This document shows, piece by piece, positions 57,804 to 64,000 of a stretch of 64,000 nt of DNA. Below the pieces are notes generated by a model. The model had not been told where the DNA came from, ran no database searches, and saw nothing but the letters and a program-made list of their open reading frames with translations. The stretch comes from Chelydra serpentina (taxonomy: Eukaryota > Chordata > Testudines > Chelydridae): the NCBI GenBank assembly GCA_037349315.1, contig JBAIAC010000001.1, positions 5,870,001 through 5,934,000 of the forward strand, in the 5' to 3' direction. A program made the position numbers and the translations under genes. The stretch's first letter is position 1, and every line of letters begins with the position of its first letter.

Positions 57804-58778
57804 ATGTTTGTCTTTCTTCCACAGGATAGAAGCGACTTTGTCTGTACAAAGTGCAAGCTGATCTCCATATTGGAGGAGAAGATTCAAGGTCTGGAGAAAC
57901 AAGTATCAACCCTGCGTTCCATAAAAGAAAATGAGGAGTTCCTGGATAGACGTCAGGATAGACTTCAGCGGACACAGTGTTCTGAGGATTCAGAGCAGGC
58001 TACGCAGCGGGGACAGAAGGCCAGTGAGGATAATTGGTGGCATGTGACCTCTAGAAGAGGAAAAAGGAAAGACATGAGACAAGTCCATGTACCAGAAACG
58101 CATATTCAGATGAGCAACCGTTTTCATGTTCTCTCCACAGGTACTAGTGCAGAGAGTGGAGTGAATGATACATCTGAGGGAACAGAGCAGAAGGAGACTC
58201 CACTGATTGGAAGGCATGAGATGCACAGTCCTAGGGATGGGGGTTCCACGACCACCACTCCCAAGAGGAGGAGGATGGTGGTGGTCGGGGACTCTCTCCT
58301 CAGGGGGACTGAGTCATCTATCTGCCGCCCTGACCGGGAAAACCGAGAGGTGTGCTTCTTGCCAGGGGCTAAGATTCGTGATGTGACGGAGAGACTGCCG
58401 AGACTCATCAATCCCTCAGATCGCTACCCCTTCCTGCTTCTCCACGTGGGCACCAATGATACTGCCAAGAATGACCTTGAGCGTATTACTGCAGACTACA
58501 TGGCTCTGGGAAGAAGGATAAAGGCATTTGAGGCTCAAGTGGTGTTCTCGTCCATTCTCCCTGTGGCAGGAAAAGGCCGGGGTAGAGACTGTCGAATCGT
58601 GGAAGTCAACGAATGGCTACGCAGATGGTGTCGGAGAGAAGGGTTTGGATTCTTTGACCATGGGATGGTGTTCCAAGAAGAAGGAGTGCTAGGCAGAGAT
58701 GGGCTCCACCTGACGAAGAGAGGGAAGAGCATCTTTGGAAGCAGGCTGGCCAACCTAGTGAGGAGGGCTTTAAACTAG
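57804..58778 (+). CDS. CR1 ORF1 protein, SGNH/GDSL esterase domain
   Basis: 324 residues from the first in-frame ATG (57804). The frame is open upstream to about 57762 without an ATG, and the residues before it (VTCTECA) include the first Cys pair of a zinc-finger-like motif, whose second pair is FVCTKCK. The true start is therefore probably upstream and lost, and an ATG start would break the finger. A charged coiled-coil-like stretch ([18 protein letters not shown]) follows. The C-terminal half is an SGNH esterase: [10 protein letters not shown] with the nucleophile Ser (codon 58293, residue 164), HVGTNDTA with Asn 218, and DGLHLTKRG with Asp 299 and His 302. CR1-clade ORF1 proteins are known to carry PHD-like and esterase domains; the esterase role in retrotransposition is unclear. 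All esterase residues look intact. Confidence 0.88.
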   Translation: MFVFLPQDRSDFVCTKCKLISILEEKIQGLEKQVSTLRSIKENEEFLDRRQDRLQRTQCSEDSEQATQRGQKASEDNWWHVTSRRGKRKDMRQVHVPETHIQMSNRFHVLSTGTSAESGVNDTSEGTEQKETPLIGRHEMHSPRDGGSTTTTPKRRRMVVVGDSLLRGTESSICRPDRENREVCFLPGAKIRDVTERLPRLINPSDRYPFLLLHVGTNDTAKNDLERITADYMALGRRIKAFEAQVVFSSILPVAGKGRGRDCRIVEVNEWLRRWCRREGFGFFDHGMVFQEEGVLGRDGLHLTKRGKSIFGSRLANLVRRALN

Positions 58779-58822
58779 GTTCACCGGGGGAAGGAGACCA
58801 AAGCGCCAAGGTAAGTGGGGAA

Positions 58823-61654
58823 GTGGGATACCGGGAGGAAGCACAAGTAGGTGAGGGCAAGAGGGGAGGGCTCCTGCCCCATACTGGGACAGCAGGACAA
58901 TTGGTGAGTTATCTTAAATGCCTATACACAAATGCAAGAAGCCTGGGGAACAAGCAGGGAGAACTGGAAGTCCTGGCACAGTCAAGGAATTATGATGTAA
59001 TTGGAATAACAGAGACTTGGTGGGATAACTCACACGATTGGAGTACTGTCATGGATGGATATAAACTGTTCAGGAAGGATAGGCAGGGCAGAAAAGGTGG
59101 GGGAGTTGCGTTGTATGTAAGAGAGCAGTATGACTGCTCAGAGCTCCAGTACGAAACTGCAGAAAAACCTGAGAGTCTCTGGATTAAATTTAGAAGTGTG
59201 AGCAACAAGGGTAATGTCATGGTGGGAGTCAGCTACAGACCACCAGACCAGGGGGATGAGGTGGACGAGGCTTTCTTCCAGCAACTAACAGAAGTTACTA
59301 GATCACAGGCCCTGGTTCTCATGGGTGACTTTAATCACCCCGATATCTGCTGGGAGAGCAATACAGCGGTCCACAGACAATCCAGGACGTTTTTGGAGAG
59401 TGTAGGGGACAATTTCCTGGTGCAAGTGCTGGAGGAACCAACTAAGGGAAAAGCTCTTCTTGACCTGCTGCTCACAAACAGGGAAGAAATAGTAGAGGAA
59501 GCAATAGTGGATGGGAACCTGGGAGGCAGTGACCATGAGATGGTCGAGTTCAGGATCCTGACACAAGGAAGAAAGGAGAGCAGTAGAATACAGAGCCTGG
59601 ACTTCAGAAAAGCAGACTTTGACTCCCTCAGGGAACTGATGGGCAAGGTCCCCTGGGAGAATAGCATGAGGGGGAAAGGAGTCGAGGAAAGCTGGCTGTA
59701 TTTTAAAGAATCCTTATTGAGGTTGCAGGAACAAACCATCCCGATGTGTAGAAAGAAAAGTAAATATGGCAGGCGACCAGCTTGGCTTAACAGTGAAATC
59801 CTTGCTCGTCTTAAACACAAAAAAGCAGCTTACAAGAAGTGGAAGATTGGACAAATGACCAGGGAGGAGTATAAAAATATTGTTCAGGCATGCAGGAGTG
59901 AAATTAGGAAGGCCAAATCCCACTTGGAGTTGCAGCTAGCCGGAGATGTTAGGAGTAACAAGAAGGGTTTCTTCAGGTATGTGAGCAACAAGAAGAAAGT
60001 CAAGGAAAGTGTGGGCCCCTTGCTGAATGAGGGAGGGAACCTAGTGACAGAGGATGTGGAGAAAGCTAGTGTACTCAATGCTTTTTTTGCCTCTGTCTTC
60101 ACAGACAAGGTCAGCTCCCAGGCGGCTGCACTCCGCAGCACGGTATGGGGAGGAGGTGACCAGCCCTCTGTGGAGAAAGAAGTAGTTCGGGACTATTTAG
60201 AAAAGCTGGACGAACACAAGTCCATGGGGCCGGATGCACTGCATCCGAGGGTGCTAAAGGAGTTGGCCGATGTGATTGCAGAGCCATTGGCCATTATCTT
60301 TGACAAATCATGGCAATCGGGGGAGGTCCCAGATGACTGGAAAAAAGCTAATGTAGTGCCCATCTTTAAAAAAGGGAACTACAGGCCAGTCAGTCTCACC
60401 TCAGTCCCTGGAAAAATCATGGAACAGGTCCTCAAGGAATCAATTCTGAACCACTTAAAGGAGGGGAAAGTGATCAGGAACAGTCAGCATGGATTCACCA
60501 AGGGCAAGTCATGCCTGACTAACCTAATTGCCTTCTATGATGAGATAACTGGCTCTGTGGATGAGGGGAAAGCAGTGGATGTGCTATTTCTTGACTTTAG
60601 CAAAGCTTTTGATACAGTCTCCCACAGTATTCTTGCCAGCAAGTTAAAGAAGTATGGGCTGGATGAATGGACGGTAAGGTGGACAGAAAACTGGCTGGAT
60701 GGTCGTGCTCAACGGTTAGTAATCATTGGCTCCATGTCTAGTTGGCAGCCGGTATCAAGTGGAGTGCCCCAAGGGTTGGTGCTGGGGCCGGTTTTGTTCA
60801 ATATCTTCATCAACGATCTGGAGGATGGTGTGGACTGCACCCTTAGCAAGTCTGCAGATGACACTAAACTGGGAGGAGTGGTTGATACGCTGGAGGGTAG
60901 GGACAGGATACAGAGGGACCTAGACAAATTAGAGGATTGGGCCAAAAGAAATCTGATGAGGTTCAACAAGGACAAGTGCAGAGCCCTGCACTTAGGACGG
61001 AAGAATCCCATGCACTGCTACAGACTAGGGACCGAATGGCTGGGCAGCAGTTCTGCAGAAAAGGACCTAGGGGTTACAGTGGACAAAAAGCTGAATATGA
61101 GTCAACAGTGTTCCCTTGTTGCCAAGAAGGCTAATGGCATTTTGGGCTGTATAAGTAGGGGCATTTCCAGCAGCTCGAGGGACGTGATTATTACCCTCTA
61201 TTCGGCACTGGTGAGGCCTCATTTGAAGTACTGTGTCCAGTTTTGGGCCCCACACTACAAGAAGGATGTGGATAAATTGGAAAGAGTCCAACGGAGGGCA
61301 ACAAAAATGATTAGGGGGCTGAAGCACATGACTTATGAGGAGAGGCTGAGGGAACTGGGATTGTTTAGCCTGCAGAAGAGAAGAGTGAGGGGGGATTTGA
61401 TAGCTGCTTTCAACTACCTGAAAGGGGCTTCCAAAGAGGATGGATCTAGACTGTTCTCAGTGGTAGAAGATGACAGAACAAGGAGTAATGGTCTCAAGTT
61501 GCAGAGGGGGAGGTTTAGGTTGGATATTAGGAAAAACGTTTTCACTAGTAGGGTGGTGAAGCACTGGAATGGGTTACCTAGGGAGGTGGTGGAATCTCCT
61601 TCCTTAGAGGTTTTTAAGGTCAGGCTTGACAAAGCCCTGGCTGGGATGATTTAG
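58823..61654 (+). CDS. CR1 ORF2 protein, APE endonuclease and reverse transcriptase
   Basis: 943 residues counted from the GTG at 58823; the frame is open back to 58658 but holds no ATG before 59051 (residue 77). The endonuclease is intact: YTNARS (Asn37), ITETWW (Glu64), MGDFN (Asp169, Asn171), GGSDHE (Asp237, His238). The reverse transcriptase has [16 protein letters not shown] and LDFSKAFD (Asp591), but PQGS is PQGL (Leu652) and FADD is SADD (Ser677). A deletion between 60376 and 60377 removes six residues before NYRPVSL. The C-terminal part ([20 protein letters not shown] and following) is complete to the stop in GATGATTTAG. The enzyme nicks target DNA and reverse-transcribes CR1 RNA in place. 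This copy is probably impaired, and protein production without an AUG would need re-initiation after ORF1. Confidence 0.9.
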   Translation: MGYREEAQVGEGKRGGLLPHTGTAGQLVSYLKCLYTNARSLGNKQGELEVLAQSRNYDVIGITETWWDNSHDWSTVMDGYKLFRKDRQGRKGGGVALYVREQYDCSELQYETAEKPESLWIKFRSVSNKGNVMVGVSYRPPDQGDEVDEAFFQQLTEVTRSQALVLMGDFNHPDICWESNTAVHRQSRTFLESVGDNFLVQVLEEPTKGKALLDLLLTNREEIVEEAIVDGNLGGSDHEMVEFRILTQGRKESSRIQSLDFRKADFDSLRELMGKVPWENSMRGKGVEESWLYFKESLLRLQEQTIPMCRKKSKYGRRPAWLNSEILARLKHKKAAYKKWKIGQMTREEYKNIVQACRSEIRKAKSHLELQLAGDVRSNKKGFFRYVSNKKKVKESVGPLLNEGGNLVTEDVEKASVLNAFFASVFTDKVSSQAAALRSTVWGGGDQPSVEKEVVRDYLEKLDEHKSMGPDALHPRVLKELADVIAEPLAIIFDKSWQSGEVPDDWKKANVVPIFKKGNYRPVSLTSVPGKIMEQVLKESILNHLKEGKVIRNSQHGFTKGKSCLTNLIAFYDEITGSVDEGKAVDVLFLDFSKAFDTVSHSILASKLKKYGLDEWTVRWTENWLDGRAQRLVIIGSMSSWQPVSSGVPQGLVLGPVLFNIFINDLEDGVDCTLSKSADDTKLGGVVDTLEGRDRIQRDLDKLEDWAKRNLMRFNKDKCRALHLGRKNPMHCYRLGTEWLGSSSAEKDLGVTVDKKLNMSQQCSLVAKKANGILGCISRGISSSSRDVIITLYSALVRPHLKYCVQFWAPHYKKDVDKLERVQRRATKMIRGLKHMTYEERLRELGLFSLQKRRVRGDLIAAFNYLKGASKEDGSRLFSVVEDDRTRSNGLKLQRGRFRLDIRKNVFTSRVVKHWNGLPREVVESPSLEVFKVRLDKALAGMI

Positions 61655-61749
61655 TTGGGGTTGGTCCTGCTTTGAGCAGGGGGTTGGACTAGATGACCTC
61701 CTGAGGTCCCTTCCAACCCTGAGATTCTATGATTCTATGATTCTATGAT
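61655..61749 (+). other. CR1 3' UTR and octamer tail
   Basis: A short UTR with an inverted pair (CCTGCTTTGAGCAGG) near 61667 and CCTCCTGAGG near 61699, then about three ATTCTATG units. CR1 reverse transcriptase recognises this region in the RNA; the SINE at 14428 has the same tail. Confidence 0.9.
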
Positions 61750-63767
61750 ATGTAAGTTATGCCTTCCAACAGCAGCCATTTATGTCACCCTTAGGAAGCC
61801 AGCTGTATCCCTATTTTGGGAAAGAAGCTCCACCTCTATGGTAAAGCTATTGTTGCAATTGTTTTCCTCCTGTAATTGCAATGACATCACTGCTGTCATG
61901 TAACATAGCCATTATTTGACCCTTCCCAGCAGTCTCACCCTCTCCCAGAAGTTTGGGCTGTTCTCTTGAAAATGGGTAAAGAAGGGTGCTCACTACTGAC
62001 AGTTATCCCCACAGCTGCTGGACAAGAGATTTTCTCCCAAGGTATAAATATCGGTTGGAGTGCCTATGCCATGTGGTCTCAGAAGGATGGAACTGCTTCC
62101 GAGCCATCAGAACAGTCATGGCCAGAATTTGCTTCAGTATCCTAGATGAGAGTTGTGAACATATGGCATTCCCACTTCTCTCCCAAACAGCCAACACATA
62201 ATGCATAGGTTCCAAACTCACTCCTTTCCTGGGGTTTGGCTTTATTGGTTCCCATATGTCCAAGATGTGCTCAAGAACTGCACCTGCCAGGTAGCATCTC
62301 CTTAAGGGTTCCATCACTTGCTAACAGGGAACCCATCTAGCCTGTTATAAGAGTGTTTGGGAGACTGTTAGTAATGTATACTGTGACATTAACATGTCAC
62401 TGCCTAGTATTTCAAACAACAATTGCATGTTTGCTTAATTCTCACAGGGCCCTAGTGAGAGAACATGGACAATAGTGATACCTGCACATGAACAAATACT
62501 AGCTGAACATGTGTGTGTGCAAATACTATTTCATGCACAATCGTACTGAATATGAAGATCATGGCCTGTAGTATTATTTACAGTTAGTTTCTTCTACAAG
62601 AAAAAAATAATATTAATTACTTTTGCCTCCTCACCCTACTCAAAAGGGCCTAAACTAAGCAGTTCTAATAATAAGAAGACCAAAAGTTAGCGATCTGTGT
62701 TAGAGATCTCTGTAGTGCATTTAGGCATTTTTTAAAACAAAATTCCATTAAATGTTTTTACTTAGCAGGTTGCTCTGGTAGTTATGTAATAAGTTATGTA
62801 ATGCGAGTGTATGATTCTCCTAGTCGCTGGAGAAAGCCCTCCTTAGTGATTTAACAGATGGTCCCTGGAGAGCAAATGATTTTCAAGTTCAATTTAAACC
62901 CTATATAGAGGTTTTGCCTTATTGGATCACACTATTGTGCCATCAAATTCATGATCTCTCCTCTGGCAGCAGCTAATGCCTGAGACAAGAAGTCTGTCTT
63001 GTCTCTTTCCCCATTATCCCATAATTGCACCTAATTCATTCTGGAATGTTTCTTTATAGTCTACAGTTACACTACCTTAGATTGTTCTACTGATAAATCT
63101 CGCAACTTGAGAGAGAATTTGAGGTAGACAAGATGAGGATAAGAGAGAGAGCCTTCAAAACCCAGGAAGTGGTGGTGGTAACTATGTTGTAGCTGGAATG
63201 ATGGTACTCTTCCTGAGTAATGAGTCCATGCTCCATGTTTTTCGAGAAGGATCCTTGAATCATTGCCCCATACTATTTATGCATGAAAAATAATTTGTAT
63301 TTATAGGCTATTATATTATGCCCAGTCCATCCTTGTAACATTATAAGTCTTTGGGATAAAATCTTTGGTCAAGACATAAACTCACTTCGATATGTATGCA
63401 CATATACTTGCACTTACATGGATGCAATAAAAATACTAGTACATCTGAGAGTAAAAGTTCCAACTCTTCACACATTAGAATTTTGTATCTGCATAACAGC
63501 CCCTCAGGAGGCATATGTGGGATAATCTGCCCCCCACATTGAGTTTCATCCTGCTCTCTAATAGTTAGATATGGGCTTAAACCCTGAAGAACAGTGTTTT
63601 ACATCCCTTCTGAAATTCATTTAAATCATCATTTCATCCAATTTGACTCTTCATCTACAACAAATGTAAATTTGGGGCACTGATATTAGTGCTTTCATAT
63701 CATCGTATCTCCTTACTGAAGCCAGAGAGTGAGCCAGTAAAAATGTGGGTATAAATATCTTTCAAGG
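61750..63767. other. No recognisable feature
   Basis: 2 kb of AT-rich DNA between the CR1 and the edge LTR. Short open frames without domains. Confidence 0.5.
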
Positions 63768-64000
63768 TGTGGCAGGGTCCTGTTGGGATCCTGGAAGAGG
63801 GCAGGCAGAAGCCCGCCCACTGCTAAAGGATCTCCCCCAGCCTAAGGGGAGGATCAACAAAATCCGGGATCTCAGTTAATTATGGGGGGCAATTAAAGAT
63901 ATAACAGGGACAGGAGTGAGGACACAGGGCTGAATGAAGGGAACCTGACGGAGACACTAAGCAGAGAACCCCAGACAGCGTGGCAAGGGAGCCAGCGGAT
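63768..64000 (+). mobile_element. Probable LTR start, cut by the window edge
   Basis: TGTGGCAGGGTCCTGTTGGG begins a GC-richer block that differs from the AT-rich left flank. The TG start and sequence style resemble other turtle LTRs. The other end is beyond the window, so it is not proven. Confidence 0.4.

Larger units (their letters stand above)
57780..61749 (+). mobile_element. Near-full-length CR1 LINE retrotransposon
   Basis: Both CR1 reading frames are open and in the right order. ORF1 (zinc-finger-like plus esterase) is followed by ORF2 (endonuclease plus reverse transcriptase) and a short 3' UTR. The 3' UTR contains GGGGTTGGTCCTGCTTTGAG and then the ATTCTATG octamer tail (61723-61749). 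Its 5' edge lies near 57780, already inside the zinc-finger coding region, so the 5' UTR and probable ORF1 start are missing. No target duplication was seen, as is usual for CR1. The reverse transcriptase has a six-codon deletion and two motif changes. Confidence 0.95.

Noticed and set aside
58823..58825. GTG as the real ORF2 start
   Set aside because: The frame is open 165 nt further upstream, and GTG is not a usual start in vertebrates; it is used here only for numbering.

Overview
This window reads as non-coding vertebrate nuclear DNA, most likely from a turtle. It is AT-rich, has no operon-like gene packing, and I found no convincing host protein-coding exon. It is instead a dense, layered record of transposable elements. 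The turtle call rests on three things: CR1 LINE copies of several ages, a tRNA-derived SINE whose 3' tail matches the CR1 tail (the arrangement described for tortoise/cryptodiran SINEs), and many short elements with Harbinger-like and hAT-like ends. The family assignments come from my reading of terminal repeats, target-site duplications and conserved protein motifs; no database search was run.

Layout. 1-5.6 kb: the broken C-terminal end of a hAT-type transposase, a Harbinger-like MITE, an internal CR1 fragment split by a hAT element with a perfect 8-bp target duplication, and a solo LTR abutted on both sides by a 194-bp direct repeat. 5.8-12 kb: MIR-like SINEs and a long old CR1-like LINE with two insertions. 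14-15.5 kb: a CR1 tail with a tRNA-SINE nested in it, bracketed by a 115-bp duplication. 17.8-28.8 kb: L2-like and CR1/L3-like remnants, a solo LTR and GC-rich repeats. 30-45 kb: foldback elements, MITEs with TTA, TGA or 8-bp target duplications, and three solo LTRs with matched flanks. 49-57 kb: more MITEs, a near-perfect 192-bp palindrome, further LTRs and L2-like remnants. 57.8-61.7 kb: the best-preserved element, a nearly full-length CR1 with both ORFs open. 61.7-63.8 kb shows nothing recognisable, and an LTR begins at the right edge.

How the parts fit together. The CR1 encodes ORF1 (zinc-finger-like N-terminus plus SGNH/GDSL esterase) and ORF2 (APE endonuclease plus reverse transcriptase). 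The tRNA-SINE carries the same 3' recognition tail, so CR1-type enzymes presumably mobilised it. The CR1 copy looks young, but its reverse transcriptase carries an in-frame six-codon deletion and two changes in conserved catalytic-region motifs, so this copy is probably dead or weak. The MITEs are non-autonomous: none contains a transposase gene. Nothing here looks like a previously undescribed enzymatic system. The more unusual points are structural: the LTR with long flanking repeats, the large palindromes, the nested insertions and the apparent spliced exon of a transposase remnant.
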